From NCBI RefSeq assembly GCF_019634815.1, contig NZ_JAHCAP010000020.1, positions 1-64,000 on the forward strand: DNA of 64,000 bases, given 5' to 3'. Shown piece by piece: positions 7,332 to 16,699 of the stretch; the stretch's first letter is position 1; each line of letters begins with the position of its first letter. This stretch comes from Dokdonella sp. Its GTDB lineage: Bacteria; Pseudomonadota; Gammaproteobacteria; Xanthomonadales; Rhodanobacteraceae. The translations under genes were made by a program, and so were the position numbers. A model generated the notes under the pieces. It was not told where the DNA came from and did no database searches. It saw nothing but the letters and a program-made list of their open reading frames with translations.

Positions 7332-10189
7332 ACGCCGGCGCCGGCCCGCTGGAGCGGCGCTGGCGCGAATTGGCGCCCCTGTTCGAGCGCGCCTTCGAAC
7401 TCGAACCCGATGCGCGCGCGGCGTTCATCGACGCGATCGACGACCGCGAGCTGCGCGATGCCCTGCGCAGCCTGCTCACCGACCGCGCTGGCGACAGTCC
7501 AATCGATGGTGACAGCGGCCGCTATGCCGCCGAACTCATCGGTTTCGGGCTGGAAGGCCGCCGCATCGGTGCCTGGCGCATCGGTCGTGCGATTGGCGCA
7601 GGCGGCAGCGCAACGGTGTTTCTGGCACGCCGCGACGATGGCGCCTACGAACAGAAGGTTGCGATCAAGATCCTGCGCCACGGCATCTACGATGCCTACG
7701 AGCGTGAACGCTTCATGCGCGAGCGCGCGATCCTCGCCCGCCTCGAGCATCCGCACATCGCCCATCTGTTCGATGGCGGCCTCACTGCCGAGGGCGTGCC
7801 GTGGTTCGCGCTCGAATACGTCGATGGCGCGCCGGTCACGCACTGGTGTGACGCGCAAAAGCTCGATCTCGACGCCCGCCTGCGCCTGTTCGCGACGATC
7901 TGCGCAGCGGTCGCCCATGCCCAGCGCAATCTCGTCGTGCACCGCGATCTCAAGCCATCGAACATCCTCGTCGATGGCGAAGGCCGGCTCAAGCTGCTCG
8001 ATTTCGGCATCGCGCGCCTGCTCGACGATGCCGGCGGCGATGAGCTGACCCGTACGGAAGCGCGCCGGCTCACGCCGGCCTACGCCGCGCCCGAACAGCG
8101 CGATGGCGGCGCCGTGACCACCGCAACCGATGTCTACAGCCTCGGCGTGCTGCTGCACGAGCTGTGCACCGGGCAGCGGCCGCAGTTGCTCGCCGATGGC
8201 AGCCTGCGCTCGCCCGCGCTCGCCGTCGACGCGAATGCCGCGCAGATCCGGGCGTCCGATCAACGCACGCTGCGTCGACGCCTCGAAGGCGAACTGGGAC
8301 TGATCATTGCCAAGGCCCTCGCGCTGGATCCGCTCCAGCGCTATGCCGGCGCCGCAGCGCTGGGCGACGAGATGCAGCGCCTCGCCGAGGGCAAGCCGAT
8401 CCTTGCGCGCGCCGACTCGCGCGCCTATCGCTTCGCCAAGTTCGTGCGTCGGCACCGGCTCGCCTTTGCGGTCGGCAGCGCCTTGCTCGTCGTGATCCTC
8501 GGCGCCAGCGCAGCGACCGCATGGCAGGCGCGCGTCGCGCGCATCGAGGCAGCGCGGGCCGATGCGGTACGTGATTTCGTGTTGGCACTGTTCGAAGGCA
8601 TCACCCCCGACGAGAGCAAGGGGCGTGTGGTCAGCGCGCGTGAGCTGGTCGATCGCGGCGCCGCGCGCTTGAACGAACCTTTGGCTGGTGAGCCCGCGAT
8701 CGAGGCACGGCTGGCGACGACCCTGGCAACCGCCTATCGACAGCTGGGCGATTATCCCAAGGCCATGCAGTTCGCGCAGCGCGCTCTGACGAGCGCGGAC
8801 CAACCGGCTGCGCGCAGCCTCGCCCTGGTCGAGCGCGGTCGCATCCATGCCGCGCAAGGCGATTTCGACGGTGCCGAGCGTGACTTGCGCGAAGCCCTGG
8901 CACTGGCCCCGGGGAGCAATGGCGGCGAAATTCGCCTGCGCCTGGCCGACGTGCTGGCCGAGCGCGGTCGCCTCGACGAGGCACTGGCGATGGCCCGGGA
9001 CAACCTGACCCACGCCACCACCCCCGACCAACGCGACCAGGCCCTGGCGATGCTCGGCGGCATCGAGTTCCGCGGCGGCAAACTTGCCGATGCCGCGCGC
9101 GAGCTCAATCAGGCGCTCGCGCTGGCACGGGCCAAGCGCGGTGAGACGCACACCCAGACCGCCGCGATCGAACACGACCTGGGCGTGGTCACGCTGCAGC
9201 AGGGCGATGCCAAGGCTGCAGTCGCCCTGTTCGAGCAGGCGCTCAAGACACGTCGCGCCTTGCTCGGTGACAAGCACCCCGACATCGCCGACAGTGAATT
9301 CAACCTCGGCACCGCCTTGCGCCGCCTGGGCGAGAATGAACGGGCGGGCCAGCTCATCCACGAGGCGCTGGCTATGCAGCGCGAATTGCTCGGCCCGAAA
9401 CATCCCGCCGTGGCCGTGAGCCTGAATTCGCTGGCAGTGCTGGCCTGGCAGCACGGCGACCTGGACACCGCGATCGCACACCTCAAGGAAGCGCTGGAAG
9501 TAGCGACTGCTGCGCAGGGCAAGAGCCATCCCAGCGTGATCGCGATGCGCAACAACCTCGCCGGCATGCTGCGTGTGACCGGAAAGCTCGATGAGGCCGA
9601 AACGCTGGCCCGCTCAACACTCACCGATGCCCGCGCAGCGCTGGGCGAGAACCACTACCTTACTGGCGTAGCACAATTGGGCCTGGGTTCGACCCTCGCG
9701 GATCGCGGCCAATTCACGGCGGCTCTTGGTGAGGTCAGGCAAGCGCAGGCAATCCTCGCCAAGGCGCTCGGCAGCAACCACGCCGATACCCTCATGGCCC
9801 AGGTTGCGCTGGCCGATCTCGAACGCGAGACGGGCGAACTCAAGGCCGCGGCCGACGATGCCCGGCAGGCGCTGGACGCAGCCACCAAGGTCTTGCCTGC
9901 CGGCCATCCTCGGCTGGGCAAGGCCTATCTGGTGCTCGCGCGCATCGACGCCCAGGCCGGGGATTGCGCGCGTGCATCGCCCGCCTTCGAAACGGCGGCG
10001 CAGGCGCTGGCCAAGGGTGGCGCGTCGATGCGCACCGACCTTGCCGCGGCACAAGTGGGTCTGGCGCAGTGCCTGCGCACCAGCGATCCGGCGCAGGCCG
10101 ACAAGTATCTCGCACAGGCTCGGGCAACGATTGCGACCCTGCCCTTCGTACCGCCCGCGCTCGCACATGCGGCCGCCAGGCTGCACTGA
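7328..10189 (+). CDS. Membrane Ser/Thr protein kinase with TPR repeats
   Basis: A 953-residue protein starting at GTG. It carries a Hanks-type kinase domain: Gly-rich loop IGAGGSATVF near 87-96, the lysine of VAIKIL near 114, catalytic HRDLKPSN near 204 and DFG near 224. One membrane segment (LAFAVGSALLVVILGASAA) lies near 377-396, followed by about 500 residues of tetratricopeptide repeats. The kinase side would be cytoplasmic and the TPR side periplasmic, probably sensing or scaffolding. It is coupled to the ECF sigma gene by a four-base overlap. Confidence 0.93.
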   Translation: MNAGAGPLERRWRELAPLFERAFELEPDARAAFIDAIDDRELRDALRSLLTDRAGDSPIDGDSGRYAAELIGFGLEGRRIGAWRIGRAIGAGGSATVFLARRDDGAYEQKVAIKILRHGIYDAYERERFMRERAILARLEHPHIAHLFDGGLTAEGVPWFALEYVDGAPVTHWCDAQKLDLDARLRLFATICAAVAHAQRNLVVHRDLKPSNILVDGEGRLKLLDFGIARLLDDAGGDELTRTEARRLTPAYAAPEQRDGGAVTTATDVYSLGVLLHELCTGQRPQLLADGSLRSPALAVDANAAQIRASDQRTLRRRLEGELGLIIAKALALDPLQRYAGAAALGDEMQRLAEGKPILARADSRAYRFAKFVRRHRLAFAVGSALLVVILGASAATAWQARVARIEAARADAVRDFVLALFEGITPDESKGRVVSARELVDRGAARLNEPLAGEPAIEARLATTLATAYRQLGDYPKAMQFAQRALTSADQPAARSLALVERGRIHAAQGDFDGAERDLREALALAPGSNGGEIRLRLADVLAERGRLDEALAMARDNLTHATTPDQRDQALAMLGGIEFRGGKLADAARELNQALALARAKRGETHTQTAAIEHDLGVVTLQQGDAKAAVALFEQALKTRRALLGDKHPDIADSEFNLGTALRRLGENERAGQLIHEALAMQRELLGPKHPAVAVSLNSLAVLAWQHGDLDTAIAHLKEALEVATAAQGKSHPSVIAMRNNLAGMLRVTGKLDEAETLARSTLTDARAALGENHYLTGVAQLGLGSTLADRGQFTAALGEVRQAQAILAKALGSNHADTLMAQVALADLERETGELKAAADDARQALDAATKVLPAGHPRLGKAYLVLARIDAQAGDCARASPAFETAAQALAKGGASMRTDLAAAQVGLAQCLRTSDPAQADKYLAQARATIATLPFVPPALAHAAARLH

Positions 10190-10432
10190 GCCCTGCCCCG
10201 CGGCCGCGTCCGGCGCCCGCGCCAACCAGGTGATCGGCGCCGGAAAAAACCGGAATTTCGACCCTGCCTGTCCTGTGCGCCCCCTTTCTTGCGCCTTGAG
10301 GATGGTCCACCCACGAAGGAACGAGGATGGGCGCCGGTCTTGCGCGCGCCACGACATGCGCGCACGCGCTACCGCCGCATTGCCATTTTCCAGACGCCGG
10401 ATCGCCCGGCCTTGCGCAACAGGAGAGCTCGC

Positions 10433-11083
10433 GTGAAAAGACTGCTGCTGACGACCAGCATCCTCGCCGCCGGGTGCTGGGCCATGCCCCATGCATACGC
10501 CGATCGGCCGGCCACGCCGGCGGAGCGGCAGGCCGCCGGCTTCGATGATCCGGCCATCCCGTACATGATCCGCGAAATGCCCGCAGCGCGTTCGCACATG
10601 CCGCGCTCGCCGAAGGGCATTCCGGGCTCGAAGTTCCAGACGCGCCTGGGCGCCGCGTTCCTCGGTCGCACCAGCGACTACACCTTCGGCTTCGCTCCTC
10701 CACCGAGCACGGGCTGCGATTCGGGAACCGAGCGCTTTGCCACCGCTGCCTTCGACTTGCCGCAGGGAGCAAGGATCCATTACCTCGATGTCTTCGCTTT
10801 CGACGCCAATGCCAGCGACGACATGCTCGTGTTCCTGCAGCAGGTTTGCCAGGACCTCGGCAGTCTCGATCCGCCCGTGGTGACCCAACTGGGCAACACC
10901 ACGACCAGCGGCTCGGCCGGCAATGCACTGGTGACGCTGGATTTCAGCGCCGCGCCCATCGAGGTCAACCGCTACACCTGCCATTACCTGGTGCGCGTGA
11001 ACCTGGCCTACCCAAGTGGCGCCTGCACCACCAGCATCGGCCTCGACAAGGCTCGCATCCAGTACACCAATGCCGGCAACTGA
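10433..11083 (+). CDS. Secreted protein of unknown function (family A, first copy)
   Basis: A 216-residue protein with a clear signal peptide (MKRLLLTTSILAAGCWAMPH, cleavage after AYA). I chose a GTG start at 10433 because it follows AGGAGAG and begins the signal peptide. The mature part starts RPATPAERQAAGFDDPA and contains four or five cysteines, as in exported proteins with disulfides. It resembles the gene at 11686 (shared DPAELAAAGF-like start and the LDVW/LDVF motif), suggesting an old duplication. No known domain is recognised. Confidence 0.72.
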   Translation: MKRLLLTTSILAAGCWAMPHAYADRPATPAERQAAGFDDPAIPYMIREMPAARSHMPRSPKGIPGSKFQTRLGAAFLGRTSDYTFGFAPPPSTGCDSGTERFATAAFDLPQGARIHYLDVFAFDANASDDMLVFLQQVCQDLGSLDPPVVTQLGNTTTSGSAGNALVTLDFSAAPIEVNRYTCHYLVRVNLAYPSGACTTSIGLDKARIQYTNAGN

Positions 11084-11096
11084 GGGAGCAAGCGCC

Positions 11097-11675
11097 ATGA
11101 ACTCAAAGATCAAATCCTCTTCGGTTGCGGGCTTTGCCTTGATTGCCGCGCTGGCAAGCCAACCGGGCGCGGCGGGCATCCTGTATGGAACCCAATACGA
11201 AACCATGATCGGCCGCTCCGGGCACCGCACCAGCAGCGCGCTCGTGATCGACTCCACCGGATACCTCGACGCGGCCTGCCTCAACTCCGCGGGGCCGGGA
11301 CGCCGCACCATGATCTATCCCTTCGACATTCCCGACGGCTTCGAGATCTTCAAGGTTGAAATCTGGGGCCGGGATGCATCGCCGAGCAATGACCTCGGTT
11401 ACCGCCTCGTTGAAACCTGCCAGCCATTCCTGTCACCCGGCGTACCGGTCAGCACCAACCTTGCCACGTATTCGACCAGCGGCAGCCCCGGCGAGTTCGT
11501 CGCGTTCCTGTTCGCCGACCAGCATGTCGCGATCAGCTCCAGTTGCGCCTACTACGTCGAAGCACGCTTTGCCGCAGACGGCGCCGCCTGTGGCGGCTAT
11601 GACCTTGCCACGCGCAATGTCCGCATCCTGCTCAATGATCCCGATGTCATCTTCCGCGACGACTTCGGACCCTGA
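11097..11675 (+). CDS. Secreted protein of unknown function with IFRDDFG C-terminus
   Basis: A 192-residue exported protein, 13 bases after the previous stop. It has a signal peptide (SSVAGFALIAALASQPGAAG), several cysteines and a beta-rich middle with FEIFKVEIWGRDASPSNDLG, which parallels LDVFAFDANASDD in the gene before. It ends DVIFRDDFGP, a variant of the IF-x-DGFE tail seen on several other secreted proteins in this window. Probably co-transcribed with its neighbours; function unknown. Confidence 0.7.
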   Translation: MNSKIKSSSVAGFALIAALASQPGAAGILYGTQYETMIGRSGHRTSSALVIDSTGYLDAACLNSAGPGRRTMIYPFDIPDGFEIFKVEIWGRDASPSNDLGYRLVETCQPFLSPGVPVSTNLATYSTSGSPGEFVAFLFADQHVAISSSCAYYVEARFAADGAACGGYDLATRNVRILLNDPDVIFRDDFGP

Positions 11676-11685
11676 GGACCTGCAC

Positions 11686-12342
11686 ATGAAACTTGCCTAC
11701 GCACTGATTGCCACGGCCGCACTCGCATCGACGAATGCGATTGCCCAATCCCGACTCGTGCCGGTGCAGGATCCTGCCGAGCTCGCTGCTGCAGGGTTCC
11801 CGCCCGATGCGGCCAATGTATGGCGCCTGCTGGACACCAAGACGGCAAGCAACTCACGGCCGCTCGATCCCGAGGGAGGCGCTCCGACGGTCGACACGTC
11901 CACCATCGTAACCGCCGAAGATTTCCACCATAAGCTGAGCAACGGGCAGTATCAGGCCGTGGCTTATGCCCAGCTGCAATGCGATACCGGTTCGCCCTAC
12001 TTCAATGCAAACCTGCGCTTGCCTTCGGGCAAACGTCTCAAATACCTCGATGTCTGGGGCAAGAACACCTCCGCCTTCCCCATCAAGACGACCCTGCTTT
12101 CCGCATGCAAGGCGGACGACACCCCGGGTATGACCACCAATTTGATCCTCGGGCAGTACACATCCGCTGCTCCGGGCACCGGCGGCTACTCCAGTTGGGT
12201 CGAACTCCCCGCCGGGGTGTTCACGGACACCGAGCACTGCGCCTACGAGATCACGATTAGTTTCGGCGATCCGGCGACATTCACGTGTCAGGGCAGCTCG
12301 CAAATCTTCTACAAGGCTCGCGTGGTTTGGGACTCCGAGTGA
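11686..12342 (+). CDS. Secreted protein of unknown function (family A, second copy)
   Basis: A 218-residue protein with a signal peptide (MKLAYALIATAALASTNAIA, then QS) ten bases after the previous stop. The mature start VPVQDPAELAAAGFPPDA resembles that of the gene at 10433, and LKYLDVWGKN matches its IHYLDVFAFD. Six or so cysteines are visible. It ends without the IFxDGFE-like tail. The three genes at 10433-12342 look like one operon of related exported proteins downstream of the sigma factor and kinase. Confidence 0.7.
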   Translation: MKLAYALIATAALASTNAIAQSRLVPVQDPAELAAAGFPPDAANVWRLLDTKTASNSRPLDPEGGAPTVDTSTIVTAEDFHHKLSNGQYQAVAYAQLQCDTGSPYFNANLRLPSGKRLKYLDVWGKNTSAFPIKTTLLSACKADDTPGMTTNLILGQYTSAAPGTGGYSSWVELPAGVFTDTEHCAYEITISFGDPATFTCQGSSQIFYKARVVWDSE

Positions 12343-12561
12343 TCTGGAGATTGACCCGGGATCCGCGCTCGCACACCGCGGCGCGGACTCGGGCTCATGC
12401 CGGCAATGCAAGCCGTGGGCACGCCGATGGCAAGGTTCAAGCGCCCTGATGCAGAGCCTGAACCTCGCGCTGCCTGGCGTTGGCAAGCGGAGGATCGGTT
12501 GCCACAGAAGCCGCGGCGCGTTGCGATGCGCGCACGGCCCAGCCGCGTCGCCCGGCGCTGT

Positions 12562-12834
12562 TCACCAACGCGGCACGCCGGCTTCCTGCGGTAGTTCACC
12601 CTTGCGATAGAGCTGCTCGAGACGCGCGACGAGCGCATCGAGCGCGAGTGCGGTTTCGGTTCCATTGACCTCGACCGCACGCGCGATCTGTGCGGCCGTG
12701 AGCGGGCGCGTCACCCGTTCGCCCGCGGCCTCGGCAAGCCGGACGGCCAGCTCGGCCAGATGCGCGGCGTAGATGCGTGCCTGGATCGCCTGCTCGAGAA
12801 ATTCGCGCCGCAGCACGAAGTCCTTGTCCGCCAT
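12562..12834 (-). CDS. Small conserved-looking protein of unknown function
   Basis: A 90-residue, mostly helical protein starting MADKDFVLRREFLEQAIQAR, with AQIARAVEVNGTETALALDA in the middle and no membrane segment or signal peptide. Codon use matches its neighbours and the coding frame has the G+C bias at third positions expected here. It is divergent from the LOG-family gene at 12973. No family is recognised; the helical make-up suggests a small regulatory or structural protein, but that is a guess. Confidence 0.55.
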   Translation of the reverse strand: MADKDFVLRREFLEQAIQARIYAAHLAELAVRLAEAAGERVTRPLTAAQIARAVEVNGTETALALDALVARLEQLYRKGELPQEAGVPRW

Positions 12835-12972
12835 GTCACACCTCCGCACGATGGCCGCATCGGCAGCGAGTGTACGTCCATCGGCTGATGGTGGCGATCG
12901 GCAGCGCATCATCGATGCGCGCGCGACGTGGCGCCGCTGGTGCGACATGCAAGCACCATGCACAATGGGCCG

Positions 12973-13551
12973 ATGCGTATCTGTGTCTATTGCGCGTCCA
13001 GCGCCGCGGTCGATCCCGTCTATCTCGAAGCTGCTCGCAGCCTGGGCGACACGCTCGCGCGCGCCGGCTGCACGATCGTCTATGGCGGTGGCGGTACCGG
13101 CCTCATGGGCGCGCTCGCCGATGGCGCGCTGGCCGCGGGCGGCGAGGTCATCGGCATCATCCCGCGCTTCATGGTCGAGGTGGAGTGGCAGCACCCGGGC
13201 GTGGGCGACATGCAGATCGTCGAGGACATGCGCGAGCGCAAACATCGCCTGCTCACCGGCTCGGATGCGGTGATCGCATTGCCGGGTGGCTGCGGTACCC
13301 TCGAGGAACTGTCCGAGGCACTCACGCTCAAGCGCCTGGCGCTGTACGCCAAGCCGATCGTGCTGCTGGACATCAACGGTTTCTATGCGCCGCTGGAACG
13401 CTTCCTCGAACAGATGATCGAGCAGCGTTTCATGAATCCCGAGCATCGCGGCTTGTGGACGCGCGTGACCCGCGTCGATCAGGTGCTGCCGACGATCCGC
13501 GCAATACCCGACTGGGACGTCAACGCGCGCGATTACGCGGCGGTGCGCTGA
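12973..13551 (+). CDS. LOG-family protein (TIGR00730; cytokinin riboside phosphoribohydrolase-like)
   Basis: A 192-residue Rossmann-fold protein. It has the diagnostic YGGGGTGLMGALADGAL near the N-terminus and the active-site PGGCGTLEELSEAL motif. The family removes ribose phosphate from nucleoside 5'-monophosphates, including cytokinin nucleotides; in bacteria the natural substrate is often unknown. The start at ATG 12973 gives the usual MRICVYCASS; an in-frame ATG 15 bases earlier is possible. Confidence 0.9.
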   Translation: MRICVYCASSAAVDPVYLEAARSLGDTLARAGCTIVYGGGGTGLMGALADGALAAGGEVIGIIPRFMVEVEWQHPGVGDMQIVEDMRERKHRLLTGSDAVIALPGGCGTLEELSEALTLKRLALYAKPIVLLDINGFYAPLERFLEQMIEQRFMNPEHRGLWTRVTRVDQVLPTIRAIPDWDVNARDYAAVR

Positions 13552-13566
13552 GCAGGCGCGACGGCT

Positions 13567-14001
13567 TCAATCGAAACGACTGAGATCGCGATCGCTGTCC
13601 GCGCGACCACCACCGCCGTCACCGTCGGGATCGTCGAACAGGCTCATCGCCGCTCCGTCACCGCCTTCGTCGCCTTGACCGCGAGTGGAGGCTTCGCTGG
13701 CCGCCTTCTGCTTGTCCCAGCGCGTGCGCAGGATCGGATTGGCCGACTCAGCCGCCTCGAGTGCGCTCACCAGTTCCTGGCGCTGCGCCTCGGGCACGTC
13801 GTTCCAATGGCAGTCGGCGAGTGCGCCGGCCATCGAATACAGCAGGTTGAGGCTCGGCCGGAATCCCGCCCGCTTGACCTTGAGGAAGGCCTCGACCACG
13901 CCGATGCGGGCGAGGTCCTCGGTGGTGCGCACGCCGACCTGCCGCAGCCAGGCTGCCGATTTCGGTCCGACATTGCGGATCTTGCTGTCACGTCCACTCA
14001 T
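13567..14001 (-). CDS. TfoX C-terminal-domain protein
   Basis: A 144-residue protein. Residues 1-90 resemble the TfoX/Sxy C-terminal domain, a helix-hairpin-helix-like fold (IRNVGPKSAAWLRQVGVRTT, then LNLLYSMAGALADCHWND). The N-terminal TfoX domain is absent, so it is not a full competence regulator. The last 50 residues are Gly/Asp-rich and probably disordered. Ten bases separate it from the upstream msrC-like gene on the same strand, suggesting an operon. Confidence 0.8.
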   Translation of the reverse strand: MSGRDSKIRNVGPKSAAWLRQVGVRTTEDLARIGVVEAFLKVKRAGFRPSLNLLYSMAGALADCHWNDVPEAQRQELVSALEAAESANPILRTRWDKQKAASEASTRGQGDEGGDGAAMSLFDDPDGDGGGGRADSDRDLSRFD

Positions 14002-14011
14002 CGCTGCCTCG

Positions 14012-14518
14012 TCATGCCGCGGCGGCGCGTGGCTGCAATGATTCGATGAAGACCGCACACAGTGCCTGCATCCCACGCCGGTCGTCCTCATCGAAGCGCG
14101 CGAGCCGCGGGCTGTCGACATCCCAGACGCCGAGCAGGGTGCCCTGCGCATCGACCAAAGGCACGACGATCTCCGAGCGCGAGGCGCCGTCGCAGGCGAT
14201 ATGGCCGGCAAACGCATTCACATCAGCCACCAGCTGGCTCGTGCGCGTCGCGGCAGCGGTACCGCACACGCCCCTGCCCAGCGCAATGCGCACGCAGGCG
14301 GGCTTGCCCTGGAACGGGCCGACTACCAACTCGCGGCCATCGAAGAAATAGAAGCCGCACCAATTGATGCCCTCGAGCGCATGCCAGGCCAGAGCCGCCA
14401 GGTTGGCCGCATTGGCGATGCGATCATGCTCGCCATGCAGCAGTCCATGCGCCTGCTGCACGAGCTGGTCGTAGAAGTCGGCCTTGTCGAGGGCTTCGAT
14501 GCGGGTGGCGGCGAACAT
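14012..14518 (-). CDS. msrC: Free methionine-(R)-sulfoxide reductase (GAF domain)
   Basis: A 168-residue single-GAF protein that reduces free methionine-R-sulfoxide to methionine. The three cysteines of the family are present in their contexts: [20 protein letters not shown] and GRGVCGTAA, plus the EIVVPLVD strand and the GVWDVDS end of the fold. I start at the ATG at 14518 ([16 protein letters not shown]) rather than an upstream ATG, which would add an extension. It is divergent from metK, with 122 bases between, so methionine repair and SAM synthesis share a control region. Confidence 0.88.
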   Translation of the reverse strand: MFAATRIEALDKADFYDQLVQQAHGLLHGEHDRIANAANLAALAWHALEGINWCGFYFFDGRELVVGPFQGKPACVRIALGRGVCGTAAATRTSQLVADVNAFAGHIACDGASRSEIVVPLVDAQGTLLGVWDVDSPRLARFDEDDRRGMQALCAVFIESLQPRAAAA

Positions 14519-14640
14519 GCGGGCGCTCGTGGAAGCAAGCGCCCATTGTATCAGCTGCTGCAAATGCCGGTCGCGGCGTGTATGATGCGCGGTTTCCATC
14601 CGTCCATCCATCCATCCGCATTGAAGGATATAACGTCGCG

Positions 14641-15852
14641 ATGAGCAACTACCTCTTCACTTCCGAGTCGGTTTCCGAAGGCCATCCCGACAAGGTCGCC
14701 GACCAGATTTCCGATGCCGTGCTCGATGCCATCCTCGCCCAGGACAAGCGCGCGCGCGTGGCCTGCGAGACGATGGTCAAGACCGGCGTTGCCATCGTCG
14801 GCGGCGAGATCACCACCAGCGCCTGGATCGACCTCGAAGCGCTGACCCGCAAGGTCATCCTCGACATCGGCTACAACTCCTCCGACGTCGGATTCGACGG
14901 CGCCACCTGCGGCGTGCTCAACCTCATCGGCAAGCAGTCACCCGACATCAATCAGGGCGTGGATCGCAAGAATCCCGAAGATCAGGGCGCGGGCGACCAG
15001 GGACTGATGTTCGGTTACGCCACCAACGAGACCAAGTCCTTCATGCCGGCCGCGATCGATCTGTCGCATCGCCTGGTCGAACAGCAGGCCAAGGTGCGCA
15101 AGCAGAAGAATTCGCCGCTCAAGTGGCTGCGCCCCGACGCCAAGAGCCAGGTCACGTTGCGCTACGAGAACGGCAAGGCAGTCGGCATCGACGCGGTCGT
15201 GCTGTCGACCCAGCACAATCCCGAGGTCAAGCAGAAGGACCTCATCGAGGGCGTGCGCGAATACATCCTCAAGCCGGTGCTGCCGAACAAATGGCTGCAC
15301 AAGGGCACCAAGTACCACATCAATCCAACCGGCAAGTTCGTGATCGGCGGTCCGGTCGGCGACTGCGGCCTCACCGGCCGCAAGATCATCGTCGACACCT
15401 ACGGCGGCTGGGCCCGTCACGGTGGCGGCGCGTTCTCGGGCAAGGATCCGTCCAAGGTCGACCGCTCGGCCGCCTACGCTGCGCGCTATGTTGCCAAGAA
15501 CATCGTCGCTGCCGGCATCGCCGATCGCTGCGAAGTGCAGGTGAGCTACGCGATAGGCGTGGCCCACCCGACTTCGATTTCGGTCACCACCTTCGGCACC
15601 GGCAAGATCAGCGACGAGAAGATCGAGAAGCTGATCCGCGCGCACTTCGACCTGCGTCCCTACGGCATCATCAAGATGCTCGACCTGGTGCATCCGATGT
15701 ACCAGTCGACCGCAAGCTACGGCCACTTCGGCCGTACGCCGCACAAGATCAGCTACAAGGACGTCACCGGCAAGACGCAAACTGCCACCGCGTTCTCGTG
15801 GGAACAGACTGATCGCGCCGAGGCCCTGCGCAAGGCCGCCGGCATCAAGTAA
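14641..15852 (+). CDS. metK: S-adenosylmethionine synthetase
   Basis: Makes S-adenosylmethionine from methionine and ATP; 403 residues, slightly longer than E. coli MetK. Hallmarks: the ATP-binding HPDK near residues 14-18, [10 protein letters not shown] near 120, and the phosphate-binding [19 protein letters not shown] near 262-280. The start at 14641 is preceded by GAAGGA at 14623-14628. The leader contains a short run of CATC repeats (14597-14616). A strong terminator follows at 15883. Confidence 0.97.
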   Translation: MSNYLFTSESVSEGHPDKVADQISDAVLDAILAQDKRARVACETMVKTGVAIVGGEITTSAWIDLEALTRKVILDIGYNSSDVGFDGATCGVLNLIGKQSPDINQGVDRKNPEDQGAGDQGLMFGYATNETKSFMPAAIDLSHRLVEQQAKVRKQKNSPLKWLRPDAKSQVTLRYENGKAVGIDAVVLSTQHNPEVKQKDLIEGVREYILKPVLPNKWLHKGTKYHINPTGKFVIGGPVGDCGLTGRKIIVDTYGGWARHGGGAFSGKDPSKVDRSAAYAARYVAKNIVAAGIADRCEVQVSYAIGVAHPTSISVTTFGTGKISDEKIEKLIRAHFDLRPYGIIKMLDLVHPMYQSTASYGHFGRTPHKISYKDVTGKTQTATAFSWEQTDRAEALRKAAGIK

Positions 15853-15882
15853 GCCATGCACTCCGGTGCTGTGCGAAGAAGC

Positions 15883-15905
15883 GGGCCGCGCAAGCGGCCC
15901 GTTTT
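15883..15905 (+). terminator. Rho-independent terminator after metK
   Basis: A perfect seven-base stem GGGCCGC / GCGGCCC with a GCAA tetraloop, followed by GTTTT. It lies 30 bases after the metK stop. It closely resembles the ahcY terminator in design (same loop, same tail). Confidence 0.88.
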
Positions 15906-15962
15906 CGTTGGCCACGTCCCCTGCGACAATCCACGCTCGAATCCGTCACGAAATTCGGGGCC

Positions 15963-16583
15963 ATGCGCGAAACCGATCGTCGCCCGATTGCCGCCCGCAA
16001 CACGGGCTGGGCCCTGCGTTGTGCGCAATGGCTCGCGCGCAGCGACATCACGCCGAATCAGATCTCGGTGTTCAGTGTGGCCTTCGCTGCTGCGGGCGCG
16101 GCGGCACTGCTGAACTGGCCCGACTGGCGTGGCATGGGTACCTGTGCGCTGTGCATTGTGTTGCGCCTGTCATGCAACCTGTTCGACGGCATGGTCGCGC
16201 TCGAAGCCGGCCGCGGCGCCACACCGATCGGCGCGATCTACAACGACGCGCCCGACCGCGTGGCCGATGTGCTGTTCCTGGTCTCACTCGGTCACCTCGC
16301 CGGCTGCGACTGGCTCGGCTGGCTCGCCGCCCTGCTCGCGGTGCTCACCGCCTACATTCGTGTGCTCGGCGGCACGCTCGGTCTGGCGCAGGATTTTCGC
16401 GGACCGATGGCCAAGCCGCAGCGCATGTGGCTGATGTGCGGCGCGTTGGTTGCCGCGGCGCTGCTGCCGACCCACGCATCGAGCATCCTGCTCGGCGCAG
16501 CGGCCCTGATCGCCGCCGGCTGCGCGCTCACCTGCGTGCTGCGTTTGCGCGCAATTTCACACGCGCTGCGCGCCCGCACGTGA
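15963..16583 (+). CDS. CDP-alcohol phosphatidyltransferase family membrane protein
   Basis: A 206-residue membrane protein with about five hydrophobic segments. It carries the family's metal site in the form CNLFDGMVAL, then IGAIYNDAPDRVADV, i.e. DG-x2-A...G-x3-D-x3-D. The usual arginine after the alanine is replaced by leucine, a small departure. Members transfer a phospho-alcohol from CDP-alcohol to an acceptor in phospholipid or inositol-lipid synthesis. The substrate is not readable here. It is separated from metK by the terminator. Confidence 0.82.
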   Translation: MRETDRRPIAARNTGWALRCAQWLARSDITPNQISVFSVAFAAAGAAALLNWPDWRGMGTCALCIVLRLSCNLFDGMVALEAGRGATPIGAIYNDAPDRVADVLFLVSLGHLAGCDWLGWLAALLAVLTAYIRVLGGTLGLAQDFRGPMAKPQRMWLMCGALVAAALLPTHASSILLGAAALIAAGCALTCVLRLRAISHALRART

Positions 16584-16699
16584 GCGGCGTGCCGCATCGA
16601 CACCGCACACGCATCATCCACCTTGTCGGCCACGAAGACCGGGCCACGGAGCGCGTGCGCACGCCGAGGCCAATGCATCGTGTCCTTGCGCCTGCCCGC

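Noticed and set aside
14602..14634. A possible third copy of the ahcY/metF element before metK (about 19 of 33 bases match, including GATATA).
   Set aside because: The left half is a CATC tandem repeat and the right part overlaps the ribosome site GAAGGA; the match may be chance. A TATGAT at 14581 is a better -10 box.
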